64,000 nucleotides of DNA. Origin: an uncultured Actinomycetes bacterium. Lineage in GTDB: Bacteria; Actinomycetota; Acidimicrobiia; Acidimicrobiales; RAAP-2. Under the pieces are notes generated by a model. The model did no database searches, was not told where the DNA came from, and saw only the letters and a list, made by a program, of their open reading frames with translations. Below, piece by piece: positions 17,324 to 25,786 of this stretch; position 1 is the stretch's first letter, and every line of letters begins with the position of its first letter. The position numbers and the translations under genes were made by a program. Location: assembly GCA_903830655.1 (NCBI GenBank), contig CAIKUQ010000068.1:1-64000 (forward strand), given 5' to 3'.

Positions 17324-17805
17324 CCGTTGGCCTCATTCCCGGTTCTTTTGATCCTTTTCACAATGGACACCTCGAAGTAGTCGAGCGCGCCGCATTGATA
17401 TTCGATGACATTGTGGTTGCCGCGATTCGCAACCCGCAAAAGTCCGCCTCGCTCTTTGACTTGGAAGAACGCCAAGAGATGATCGCTGAATCAACGAAGC
17501 ACATTCCGAATGTGAGCATCGTGGCAATCGCTACCTTGCTGGTGAATGTCGCTCGCGATGTTGAAGCTACCGCCATCGTCAAGGGGCTGCGAGCAGTATC
17601 TGACTTCGAGTCGGAGCTGCAGATGGCCCAGATGAATCGCTCCCTTTCGGGGGTCGAAACCCTATTTATTCCAACCAGTTCTAACCATTCCTTCATCGCA
17701 AGTCGCCTTTTGCGAGAGGTGGCTCAGTATGGTGGAGATGTCTCGCATTTCGTGCCCGCGCCAGTGGCGGTGCGGTTACGTGAGAAGTTTCGAGGAGCAC
17801 AATGA
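17320..17805 (+). CDS. coaD: Pantetheine-phosphate adenylyltransferase
   Basis: CoaD makes dephospho-CoA from 4'-phosphopantetheine and ATP. The 161 residues match the family length. The nucleotidyltransferase signature GSFDPFHNGHLEVVERA (HxGH) is at the start, KGLRAVSDFESELQMAQMN in the middle and the second ATP motif near SSNHSFIASRLLREVA. It is coupled on both sides by ATGA overlaps (rsmD, DivIVA-like gene). Confidence 0.96.
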   Translation: MTVGLIPGSFDPFHNGHLEVVERAALIFDDIVVAAIRNPQKSASLFDLEERQEMIAESTKHIPNVSIVAIATLLVNVARDVEATAIVKGLRAVSDFESELQMAQMNRSLSGVETLFIPTSSNHSFIASRLLREVAQYGGDVSHFVPAPVAVRLREKFRGAQ

Positions 17806-18542
17806 CCGGTTTCCAACCCTACGACGAAGAGCAGTACCTGAGCTCGCAACCCCAGCCCCAGTATGTGGCCCGCAGCATCGAAACTGATCTGCAAGACCTC
17901 TTGGACCTGTTCGAGAACTCCAAGACCCGACCGCGCTCATCCACCATCAGTGTCTCCAAAGACGAGGTCATCGCGATAGTTCTCTCGGCGATTCGCAACC
18001 TACCCGATGAGATTCGCCAAGCGCGTTGGGACCTTAAAGACCGAGCCCAGCTCATGGAACAAGAGCGCCAGCGCGCCCAAGCGGTGATGGATCAGGTTCG
18101 CGCCGAAGCTAGTCGCATGATTGAGAAGAATGAGATTGTTCGTCAATCAAAACTCCGCGCGGAGGACATCATTACCGACGCACAGACCCGGGCTCGGACG
18201 ATGATCAACGAGACCGAGGACTTCATCGACGCCAAGTTGGCGACCTTTGAAATAGTTCTAAGTAAGTTGCTCGACCAGACTCAAGCGGGTCGTGAAAACT
18301 TGCGCTCGATGATTGCACCTCGAGTCGACACCGTGACGGCCGATGAACCCTACGTCGAGGCACCACTAGACAGTGACGACTTCATGTCCCAACTACGTCA
18401 GGACCGACCACTCACACCACAACCCGCTCCCGAACCCGTTAACTGGGGCCAACCAGCCCAGCCCTTTGTAACGCCGCAGCCGCGTACCTCAGCACAAGAC
18501 GACTGGAGCGGTGACTTCTTCTTCGATCAGGATCCGAATTAG
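17802..18542 (+). CDS. DivIVA/F0-subunit-b-like coiled-coil protein
   Basis: A 246-residue soluble protein. The N terminus is Gln/Pro-rich; residues ~45-170 form a long charged coiled coil (LPDEIRQARWDLKDRAQLMEQ onward, then AEDIITDAQTRARTMINE). The tail is Pro/Gln-rich and acidic (SGDFFFDQDPN). Proteins annotated as DivIVA-domain or ATP-synthase-b-like occupy this position between coaD and yceD in many actinobacteria. A role in cell-pole or envelope organisation is inference from that context. There is no membrane helix. It starts at an ATGA overlap with coaD. Confidence 0.6.
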   Translation: MTGFQPYDEEQYLSSQPQPQYVARSIETDLQDLLDLFENSKTRPRSSTISVSKDEVIAIVLSAIRNLPDEIRQARWDLKDRAQLMEQERQRAQAVMDQVRAEASRMIEKNEIVRQSKLRAEDIITDAQTRARTMINETEDFIDAKLATFEIVLSKLLDQTQAGRENLRSMIAPRVDTVTADEPYVEAPLDSDDFMSQLRQDRPLTPQPAPEPVNWGQPAQPFVTPQPRTSAQDDWSGDFFFDQDPN

Positions 18543-18544
18543 AG

Positions 18545-19093
18545 GTGAGCTCGCCGTACCGAATTGCAATTGCCAAGCTGCGCCGGGATCTGCCCGCCTC
18601 AAGCGAATTGGCCCTCACCGCCCCTTTTGATCAGGAGCGCCAGTTCGACCCAAAGGGTGAAGCGGAAACTGATGTTGCCTGGGACGCACCCATTGACTTA
18701 GCGATCAAAATCGAAAGCTACTCCGGGGGGCTTCGCGTAAAGGGCGAGCTCAGGGCCCCATGGCGAGGAACCTGTCGTCGCTGTTCCAAAACCATTGACG
18801 GAATAAGTGAGATTGCTCTAAATGAGCGTTTTGTCGACCCCGAAGAGCTCAGTGAAGATTTCTACCCAATCGACCAGGATTTCATCGATCTGGCGCCGAT
18901 GGTCCATGACGCCGTTTTCCTTGATTTACCACTGGCTCCGCTGTGCTCGTCCGACTGCAAGGGGCTGTGCCCCTACTGCGGAATTGACCGCAATGAGGCC
19001 ACCTGCGAGTGCCAGGGAGACACCGATCCGCGATGGGCTACACTAGATACTCTGCGATTTGATACCGAAGAGCCCGCCCCCGGCGCCGAATAG
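18545..19093 (+). CDS. yceD: YceD/DUF177 family protein
   Basis: YceD proteins are encoded next to rpmF in most bacteria and are linked to 23S rRNA accumulation and ribosome assembly. The 182-residue product starts at GTG 18545. It has a CRRC pair near residue 77 within the beta domain and a C-terminal cysteine cluster (CSSDCKGLCPYCGI, then CEC). That cluster is a zinc-binding form typical of DUF177 in Gram-positives. It lies directly upstream of rpmF. Confidence 0.9.
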   Translation: MSSPYRIAIAKLRRDLPASSELALTAPFDQERQFDPKGEAETDVAWDAPIDLAIKIESYSGGLRVKGELRAPWRGTCRRCSKTIDGISEIALNERFVDPEELSEDFYPIDQDFIDLAPMVHDAVFLDLPLAPLCSSDCKGLCPYCGIDRNEATCECQGDTDPRWATLDTLRFDTEEPAPGAE

Positions 19094-19119
19094 GCCCGAG
19101 ACGCCGAAAGAGAAGAACG

Positions 19120-19299
19120 ATGCCAGTACCAAAGAGGAAGCAATCCAAAGCCCGCGGCCGCTCGCGCCGTTCTGCGAACTGGAAGCTCGGCTTGCCCTCA
19201 CGCAGCCTCTGCCCACAGTGCTCGACCTCGAAGACCCCTCACGTGGTCTGCCCCAACTGCGGTTGGTACAAGGGTCGCGTAGCCGTAGAGGTTAATTAA
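19120..19299 (+). CDS. rpmF: 50S ribosomal protein L32
   Basis: A 59-residue L32 with the canonical N terminus MPVPKRKQSKARGRSRRS, followed by CPQC and CPNCGWYKG zinc-ribbon halves (two CxxC pairs, C+ type). The start ATG 19120 follows AGAAG. It sits between yceD and plsX, the conserved order. Confidence 0.96.
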   Translation: MPVPKRKQSKARGRSRRSANWKLGLPSRSLCPQCSTSKTPHVVCPNCGWYKGRVAVEVN

Positions 19300-19301
19300 T
19301 C

Positions 19302-20288
19302 TTGGGCTTGCCCATCGCCCTTGACGTCATGGGCGGCGACTTTGCTCCCAATGAAATAGTCGCTGGCGCCCGACGTGCCCGAGAAGAACTCGGCCTCGAA
19401 GCAATTCTCGTGGGCGTACCTGAACGCATGGGGGACACCTCCGGTTTTGAAGTGTTCGCCTGCACCGAAGTCATCGAGATGGATGACGATCCCGGTACCT
19501 CGGTACGGAAGAAAAAAGACTCCTCACTGGTACGGGCCGCCGAACTAGTTCGTGACGGCAAGGCCAGCGCGATGGTTTCGGCGGGTAACACCGGGGCGAC
19601 CATGGCTTCGGCCCTACTGCGCATGGGACGGCTACCCGGAGTAATCCGACCCTGTATCGTCACTCCAATTCCTAATCCGGGCACCAACCCAACTGCGCTG
19701 GTCGACGCTGGTGCTAACTCTGAGTGCACCCCAGAGATGCTCGTCCAATTTGCCAAATTGGCGAGCGCCTACATGAACGCCAGGCATAATCTCAGCTCAC
19801 CCAAGGTAGGCCTGCTCTCGATCGGCGAGGAGTCCTCTAAAGGAACGCCGCTGGTAAAAGAGACGCATGAACTCTTGGCGAACGACTCGACGCTCAATTT
19901 CTTTGGCAACGTGGAGGGGCGAGATTTAATCCCTTCACCCGTGGACGTAATTGTCACCGACGGTTTCACCGGCAACGTAGCGCTTAAGACGCTGGAGGGA
20001 TCGATGAAATTCATTTTCACCGAGATTCTTAGAGCCGTAGGAACCGACGCCGATACGAAGAAGGCCGGCGAGACTTTGGCTCCGCACTTAGTGCCCATCA
20101 TGGACATGCTCACCCCGGAAAATCAAGGTGGAGCGATGCTGCTCGGTCTCGAGGGAATTTGCATTATTTCTCACGGTTCCTCCAACGCCACGGCGATCAT
20201 GAACGCCATGCGCGTGGCGAACGAGATGGACAAATCGGGAGTGGTCAATAAAATGCGATTGGCCATTCGTCCTGATCAACAGGGCTAA
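19302..20288 (+). CDS. plsX: Phosphate acyltransferase PlsX
   Basis: PlsX makes acyl-phosphate from acyl-ACP for phospholipid synthesis. The 328-residue product has the signature IALDVMGGDFAPNEIV at the N terminus, SAGNTGATMASAL in the middle and VTDGFTGNVALKTLEG near residue 220. The N terminus requires a TTG start at 19302 (or TTG 19308), as no ATG/GTG fits before the conserved region. The start is three bases after the rpmF stop and ten bases from AGAGG. Confidence 0.95.
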   Translation: MGLPIALDVMGGDFAPNEIVAGARRAREELGLEAILVGVPERMGDTSGFEVFACTEVIEMDDDPGTSVRKKKDSSLVRAAELVRDGKASAMVSAGNTGATMASALLRMGRLPGVIRPCIVTPIPNPGTNPTALVDAGANSECTPEMLVQFAKLASAYMNARHNLSSPKVGLLSIGEESSKGTPLVKETHELLANDSTLNFFGNVEGRDLIPSPVDVIVTDGFTGNVALKTLEGSMKFIFTEILRAVGTDADTKKAGETLAPHLVPIMDMLTPENQGGAMLLGLEGICIISHGSSNATAIMNAMRVANEMDKSGVVNKMRLAIRPDQQG

Positions 20289-20314
20289 ACCTGCAGCCTC
20301 CACCAGTTTCAAAC

Positions 20315-20320
20315 TAGACT
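20315..20320 (+). promoter_or_regulatory. -10 box before acpP
   Basis: TAGACT lies 25 bases before ATG 20346, leaving room for the GAGGAG ribosome-binding site at 20334-20339. So this would give a conventional leadered mRNA for acyl carrier protein. No clear -35 is seen. Confidence 0.4.
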
Positions 20321-20345
20321 GGACCCTACAACCGAGGAGAGAAGT

Positions 20346-20618
20346 ATGACTGATTCACCGCTATCTCGTGACGCCGTAACCGAACTCGTCAAGACCCAAC
20401 TAGCCGAAATTCTCGAAAAGTCTCCCAGCGATATCGCCACTTCAGCGTCATTTGCCGAACTGGGCGCCGACTCGCTGTCTCTCATAGAGCTCATCGAAGC
20501 CATCGAAGAGAAGATCACCCCACTGGTGGGGGAATTTCACATCAATGACGAAGACCTCGCAGGCCTGACCACCGTTCAAGAGGCCGTTGACTACGTAACG
20601 GCCAAGCTGGCCGCGTAG
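20346..20618 (+). CDS. acpP: Acyl carrier protein
   Basis: A 90-residue acidic ACP carrying growing acyl chains in fatty acid synthesis. The 4'-phosphopantetheine attachment site is the Ser in ELGADSLSLIELIEAIEE (near residue 45). Acidic helix II and the VGEFHINDEDLAGLTTVQ third-helix region fit the family. GAGGAG precedes ATG 20346. plsX upstream and rnc downstream form the classic lipid/RNase III cluster. Confidence 0.95.
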   Translation: MTDSPLSRDAVTELVKTQLAEILEKSPSDIATSASFAELGADSLSLIELIEAIEEKITPLVGEFHINDEDLAGLTTVQEAVDYVTAKLAA

Positions 20619-20624
20619 GAGTCT

Positions 20625-21314
20625 GTGGTCCTTCTGACCGTGTCAAACACCGAGTTGAGCGCTCGACTGGGAGTTAGCACCGAGAGTGAGATGCTCTTGG
20701 TCGCTTTGACCCACTCGAGTTACGCCAAAGAGCACCACGCGACTTCCAACGAGCGGTTGGAATTCTTGGGAGACGCCATTGTCGATCTCATCGTGGCCCA
20801 ACACCTCTACAGCGCTTTTCCCACCATTGACGAGGGTGAGGCCACCATCGCGCGCTCGCAGGTAGTTAATGAAGCCGCACTCGCGCGCTTCGCCCGAGTG
20901 CTGGACCTGGGCAGCCTGCTGCGAGTGAACAAGGGAGTCGAGCGAGAGGGCGGCCGTGAGCGTGATTCAATCTTGGCCGATGCCTTTGAAGCGGTTATCG
21001 CGGCGGTGTATCTCGAGCGCGGACTCGAGCACACCACCGAGGTTCTCTTATCCCTCCTCGGTCAGGCCATCGCGGAGGCGGTGGCTCACCCCATGCACGC
21101 CGACCCCAAGGCGCAGTTGCGCAAATGGTCTGAGTCAAATGGAAAAGGCCAGCCCACCTACGAGGTAACCGCCGACGGACCAAGTCACGCGGTGCAATTC
21201 GTCGCCCAAGTCTTAATTGGTGGCGAAGTAATCGCTACCGGTCAAGGAACATCGAGAAAGAGTGCCGAGGCGCAAGCCGCGTTAACGGCATGGAATGAGA
21301 AAAGCAATGAATGA
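20625..21314 (+). CDS. rnc: Ribonuclease III
   Basis: RNase III cleaves double-stranded RNA and processes rRNA precursors. The 229-residue product starts at GTG 20625. It has the catalytic signature NERLEFLGDAIVDLIVA, the second acidic site DSILADAFEAVIAAVYLE, and a C-terminal dsRNA-binding domain (KAQLRKWSESNGKGQPTYEV, then TGQGTSRKSAEAQAA). It overlaps the following mutM-like gene by a few codons. Confidence 0.96.
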   Translation: MVLLTVSNTELSARLGVSTESEMLLVALTHSSYAKEHHATSNERLEFLGDAIVDLIVAQHLYSAFPTIDEGEATIARSQVVNEAALARFARVLDLGSLLRVNKGVEREGGRERDSILADAFEAVIAAVYLERGLEHTTEVLLSLLGQAIAEAVAHPMHADPKAQLRKWSESNGKGQPTYEVTADGPSHAVQFVAQVLIGGEVIATGQGTSRKSAEAQAALTAWNEKSNE

Positions 21315-22206
21315 AATTCCTGAAGTAGAAACAATGCGCAGCGCGCTGTCGCGAGACCTCGTTGGGCGACGCGTCAAGCTCGCCACCGTCACCGTGGGCC
21401 GGCTGGTTAAGCCTCACAAGAGCGCCAAGGAGTTTCGCACCGCGATTGAAGGACACGCCATCAAGGAGGCTCAGCGTTTAGGGCGCAACCTCGTTTTTGT
21501 CTTGGACAACGGACACCGCCTCGTTTTGAACGCTGGTTCGGGCCAAATCCTCATGGCCGCGACCGCCAAGGTGACTAAACCCAAGTTCACCCAACTGGTT
21601 ATTAGTTTCGACAAGACGGGGGAGTTGCGAGTGGTCGACCCCAAGGGTGATGCTCGCGCCTACGTCGCTAAGGCTCCGGCCGAAGGCGAGGGAGCGGAAA
21701 TCTCGAAATTCGCGCGGCTCAGTGTTGGTGGTGATGGACTCGCTCTGCGCAAAACCATCAGTGAATTGGCCGACACTGGCATTGACGCCATCGAAGACCA
21801 AATTGGCTGGGACCGCTTTGCGGCCGTCATGCGCTCGCGCACCACAGCCCTGGTAGAGGTGTTAACCGACGAGCGAATCTTTACTGGACTGGGTGATCTC
21901 TACGCCGACGAAATCTTGTTCTCCGCTGGGCTACACCCCAACCGCTCGGCGGAAAGTCTCACCACCATCGAAATTCGCCGCCTGCACCGCAGCTTCTTAG
22001 AGGTGGTCGCTGATGCGATCAAGCACGAGGGCACCACCCTGGAGGACACCCCCTGGACCGACCCCTACGGTAAGGCCGGCAGTTACCAGAAATTTCTCCA
22101 GGTCTTCAAGCGTGAGGGTTTGCCCTGCTTCCAGTGCCGCGCCCCAATTAAGCGCCTGACCAGCAAGACCCACGACACCTTCTTCTGCGAGAAGTGCCAG
22201 GCGTAA
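21307..22206 (+). CDS. MutM/Fpg-family protein lacking key catalytic residues
   Basis: The 299-residue product has the Fpg/Nei fold: N-terminal EIPEVETMR, a helix-two-turn-helix region (LGDLYADEILFSAGLHP), and a C-terminal zinc finger (CFQC...FFCEKCQA). It sits in the usual rnc-mutM-smc slot. Active Fpg begins MPELPEVE, and Pro after Met is the nucleophile; here the second residue is Asn. By eye alignment, the catalytic Lys (RRxKYL) is Arg in RLGRNL, and HLGMSG is NAGSGQ. The DPRRFG lesion-reading segment is DPKGDA, GxGN is GLGD, and the zinc-finger Arg is Asp. Starting at ATG 21295 would not supply the Pro. So it is probably not an 8-oxoG glycosylase; DNA binding may remain. Confidence 0.85.
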   Translation: MNEIPEVETMRSALSRDLVGRRVKLATVTVGRLVKPHKSAKEFRTAIEGHAIKEAQRLGRNLVFVLDNGHRLVLNAGSGQILMAATAKVTKPKFTQLVISFDKTGELRVVDPKGDARAYVAKAPAEGEGAEISKFARLSVGGDGLALRKTISELADTGIDAIEDQIGWDRFAAVMRSRTTALVEVLTDERIFTGLGDLYADEILFSAGLHPNRSAESLTTIEIRRLHRSFLEVVADAIKHEGTTLEDTPWTDPYGKAGSYQKFLQVFKREGLPCFQCRAPIKRLTSKTHDTFFCEKCQA

Positions 22207-22225
22207 GCCCGGCCCTTCTACTTGG

Positions 22226-22231
22226 TAGCGT
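22226..22231 (+). promoter_or_regulatory. Leaderless -10 box before smc
   Basis: TAGCGT, six bases, then GTG 22238. No ribosome-binding site is present, which supports leaderless initiation. Confidence 0.55.
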
Positions 22232-22237
22232 CTTTCC

Positions 22238-25200
22238 GTGTTTCTGAAGCGATTATCCATGAAGGGCTTCAAGTCCTTTGCCGACACCACCGTGCTCGAA
22301 TTCGAGCGTGGGGTCACGGCTGTCGTGGGGCCCAACGGCTCGGGTAAATCGAATGTCGTTGACGCCGTTACTTGGGTGCTTGGTGCCCAGAGTGCGAAAT
22401 CGTTGCGTTCGGGAAAAATGGATGACGTCATCTTCAGCGGAACCTCTTCTCGCCCTGCGCTCGGTCGCGCCGAGGTGGCTCTCACCCTCGACAACGCCGA
22501 TGGCCGCCTGGGTCTAGACCACGCCGAAGTAACGATCTCTCGAACTCTGTTTCGTACCGGCGAATCCGAATACGCAATTAACGGCACGAACTGTCGACTG
22601 CTGGACATCCAAGAACTTTTAAGTGACTCGGGTGTTGGCCGTAACCAACACATGATCATTGGCCAGGGTCAACTGGATTCCATCTTGAACTCGAATCCCG
22701 AGAACCGTCGCGCAGTTATTGAAGAGGCGGCCGGCGTGCTCAAGCACCGTCGACGCAAGGAACGTGCTGAACGGCGTCTCGATCAAACCAAGGAAAACCT
22801 TGATCGATTGGGTGATCTGATTCGCGAAGTACGGCGTCAAATGCGCCCGCTCGAACGTCAAGCGGCTTCCGCCCAGAGTTTTAGCGAAGTTGACTCGCAA
22901 CTACGCGCCTCTCGTCACACGCTGTACTCGCAGAGACTAGAGGTCTTCACAACTCGCCAGAGAGAGATTGAGCACCAACTCGGTAGCTCTGCGGATACCG
23001 AAGGGAAACTGCGTGAAGAGGTCGTCACCCTCGACGCTCAGGCCCAGGCCGCCGCAGCGGAGATGGCCTCGCGTCGCGAAGAGACCCTCGCCTCGGCCCT
23101 GGGAACACTCCAAGGACTCTCAGAACGTTCTCGTGGTCTAGCGCAAGTTATTAACGAACGCGAAAAGGCCCTTCGCCAAGCACTCATTGCTTCGGCGGAC
23201 GAAAACGTCATTGCCACCTTGGAAGCGGACGCCGCGAAATTGAAGGCCGACCTGGAAGAATTAGCTATCGAAGAGCGCGATCTCGCCTCGATGCGCCAAG
23301 GAGTAACGAACGCCGTGGCGCAATTCGAAGCGGCTCTAGCCAGTTACGAAGCCACCTACGCCAACCAGTCGCTGGAGAGTGACGAAGTGGTCCTTTCCAG
23401 CATGCAGTCCCGGCTCCAACTGTTAGAGCGCTCGCTCAATTCGCTCCACGAACAACAAGAGCGGGCTAACGCACGCCTTCACGAAACTCGTGAACGCCAC
23501 GGTATTTCGGTTGATGGATTCTCGGCCGCGCAAGCCGCGCACGATCAAATTGGCACTCGACTCGAAGAGGCTGAACGCGAGGTGCGAACAGCTGAAGTCC
23601 ACTCGAGCGAAGAAGAGCACAAGCGCGAGGTGAGTGACCTCGCCCTTCGTGGGGCCACCGAAGTCGCCGCTCGCACGCAAGCTCGAGCCGAAGCGCTCGC
23701 GCGGGCCCTCGATGAATTCTCCGGCGCGGGTGGCCGCGCGATCATTGGCAACCTCGAAGGTGTGCTCGGCGCCTTCTTAGATCTCATTGACATTGACAAT
23801 GGCTGGGAGCGCGCCGTTGAATCGGCCGCGGGCGCCAGTGTTGGCGCAATGGTCGTTGACGGAAAGCAATCCGCACGCAAGGCGCTTGAAGCCCTTCGGC
23901 GTGAGGGTGGGGCTGGACTAATTCTGCCGATTAGTGAAAACGAAATTCGTGTTAGCGCCGCACCGACTGGCACCACCGCCCTGCGTGACAAAGTACGTGC
24001 TCGAACGGGCGCCCCCGCTCACGTCACCCGAGTGCTCGACGCACTCTTCGCCCGGGCTTTCGTCGCGGATAATTGGGAGGCTGGAATTGAAGTGGCCCTC
24101 GCTAACCCCGAGATGGTCGTAGTCACCACTGACGGGGACCGTTTCTCGTCGGCGGGCTGGCGGGTCGCCTCGGGTCGAGCGGTCGTAACGCGCGGAACGG
24201 TCGAAGAGGCCGAGCGGGCCGCTCGTGAGGGTGCCTCAGAATTGACTCAAGTCTCCGAGCAACGTGAACGCGATGACGTGTCAGCGGGTCAAGCTCGCTT
24301 GCGTCTAACCAACTCCCAGAATGCCCTCAACGCGGCTCGAAGTGACTTTGAGCGTAATCAATCGGCTCTCGAGCGGTATCGCTTGACGAGTCATGAATTA
24401 GGAGAGGCGATTACTCAACTCGAGTCCGAACTCGACGAAGTCGCTACTCAAATGGCCCCCATGCAGCAAGAGTTCAACTCTCTGCGCACACAACTTCCCG
24501 CCTTGGAATCGGCTGTTGCTGACGCCAGTACGCGCGCTCACGTCGCGGAGTCAGCTAAGGGGCAAGTCGAACACTTGCGCGAAAGTGCGGTCACCCAAGC
24601 GACCGGGCTCTCTCGTCGTGAAGCAGAGTTTGGCGAGCGCCGTCGCCTTATCGAAACCCGTCGCGGGGAGATTGAGTCGCGCCTCGAAGGTCGCTCCACT
24701 GAGCGTGCGGAAGCGGCCAAGCGTCGTGAAGCAATTGAGTTCGACCTATCGGCCCTCTCTCGTCTGGCTCGGATGGTCGTTACCGCCACCGAGGAGATCA
24801 AGGTCGCTCAAGGGGCCATGGACTCCACCTACCGTGAGCAGCTCGAGGCTACGCGCGCCTCAGCGGACAAACTCGAAGAGGTTCGCCGCACTCGCCACGC
24901 CACTGAGATTCGCCTCAGTGAGCTCTCCGATTCGAAGCGTAAGTTCGAAATCGAGCAAGCCGAGTTGGTCATTAAAATCGAGAACCTGCACGAAGCGATT
25001 CGCCGTGACCTCCGTGTCGAGCCCGAAGCCCTCTCACGCACTGAAGTCGAACTTCCCGAAGGCAGCACGCTGGAGCAAGTAGTCGCTGAGCTGGAAGCTC
25101 GCATCACCTCACTGGGACCAATCAACCCGTTGGCCCTCGAAGAGTTAGCCGAACTCGAAGAGCGCTATACCGAGTTGGACCGTCAGGTGAGCGATGTGCG

Positions 25201-25786
25201 GCATTCGGCGCAAGAACTGCGTGAGGTCATTCGCGCCCTGGACGACGAGATCATGCAAACCTTCACCGAGGCCTACACGGATGTGAATAATCACTTCAGC
25301 GACATCATCGGCAAGGTATTTCCTGGTGGACAGGGGCGTTTGACCTTAACTGAGCCCGAAGACCCCCTCAATACCGGAGTCGAGATTGAAGTACGCCCGA
25401 TGGGTCGAAATGTTCGCCGAATCTCGTTGCTCAGTGGTGGCGAGCGCTCAATGGCGGCCATGGCCTTTCTCTTTTCGATTTTCCGTTCGCGCCCCTCTCC
25501 CTTCTACATGATGGACGAGGTTGAAGCCGCTCTAGACGACGTGAACTTGCAACGTTTTATCGCGCTCGTCGATGAATTCCGTGAAGAGGCTCAGCTCGTT
25601 ATCGTCACTCACCAGAAGCGCACCATGGAAGCCGCCGACGCTCTCTATGGAGTCACCATGGTGCCCGGGGCCAGTTCCAAGGTAGTTACCCAGCGGGTCA
25701 AGCGCACTCCGGAAGAGAGGGAAAAGCCCGAAGAGAAGCTCATCACCGAGCGAGCCTTCACACCAAGCCCCGAGGAGGCTGAATGA
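22238..25786 (+). CDS. smc: Chromosome segregation ATPase SMC
   Basis: SMC condenses and segregates the chromosome as a ring-forming dimer with ScpA/ScpB (not in this window). The 1182-residue product has the N-terminal ATPase half with VVGPNGSGKSN at residues 30-39, and a first coiled coil. A Gly-rich hinge spans about residues 495-660 (GGRAIIGNLEGVLGAFL), followed by the returning coiled coil. The C-terminal ABC signature LLSGGERSMAAMAFL and Walker B FYMMDEVEAALDD lie near residues 1065-1095. Length and layout are standard. GTG 22238 is set by a leaderless box. Its stop overlaps ftsY by ATGA. Confidence 0.97.
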   Translation: MFLKRLSMKGFKSFADTTVLEFERGVTAVVGPNGSGKSNVVDAVTWVLGAQSAKSLRSGKMDDVIFSGTSSRPALGRAEVALTLDNADGRLGLDHAEVTISRTLFRTGESEYAINGTNCRLLDIQELLSDSGVGRNQHMIIGQGQLDSILNSNPENRRAVIEEAAGVLKHRRRKERAERRLDQTKENLDRLGDLIREVRRQMRPLERQAASAQSFSEVDSQLRASRHTLYSQRLEVFTTRQREIEHQLGSSADTEGKLREEVVTLDAQAQAAAAEMASRREETLASALGTLQGLSERSRGLAQVINEREKALRQALIASADENVIATLEADAAKLKADLEELAIEERDLASMRQGVTNAVAQFEAALASYEATYANQSLESDEVVLSSMQSRLQLLERSLNSLHEQQERANARLHETRERHGISVDGFSAAQAAHDQIGTRLEEAEREVRTAEVHSSEEEHKREVSDLALRGATEVAARTQARAEALARALDEFSGAGGRAIIGNLEGVLGAFLDLIDIDNGWERAVESAAGASVGAMVVDGKQSARKALEALRREGGAGLILPISENEIRVSAAPTGTTALRDKVRARTGAPAHVTRVLDALFARAFVADNWEAGIEVALANPEMVVVTTDGDRFSSAGWRVASGRAVVTRGTVEEAERAAREGASELTQVSEQRERDDVSAGQARLRLTNSQNALNAARSDFERNQSALERYRLTSHELGEAITQLESELDEVATQMAPMQQEFNSLRTQLPALESAVADASTRAHVAESAKGQVEHLRESAVTQATGLSRREAEFGERRRLIETRRGEIESRLEGRSTERAEAAKRREAIEFDLSALSRLARMVVTATEEIKVAQGAMDSTYREQLEATRASADKLEEVRRTRHATEIRLSELSDSKRKFEIEQAELVIKIENLHEAIRRDLRVEPEALSRTEVELPEGSTLEQVVAELEARITSLGPINPLALEELAELEERYTELDRQVSDVRHSAQELREVIRALDDEIMQTFTEAYTDVNNHFSDIIGKVFPGGQGRLTLTEPEDPLNTGVEIEVRPMGRNVRRISLLSGGERSMAAMAFLFSIFRSRPSPFYMMDEVEAALDDVNLQRFIALVDEFREEAQLVIVTHQKRTMEAADALYGVTMVPGASSKVVTQRVKRTPEEREKPEEKLITERAFTPSPEEAE

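Noticed and set aside
24516-25082. 188-codon open frame inside smc
   Set aside because: It lies in another frame of the smc coiled coil, is Ser/Arg/Pro-rich, has no start signal, and SMC itself is intact.
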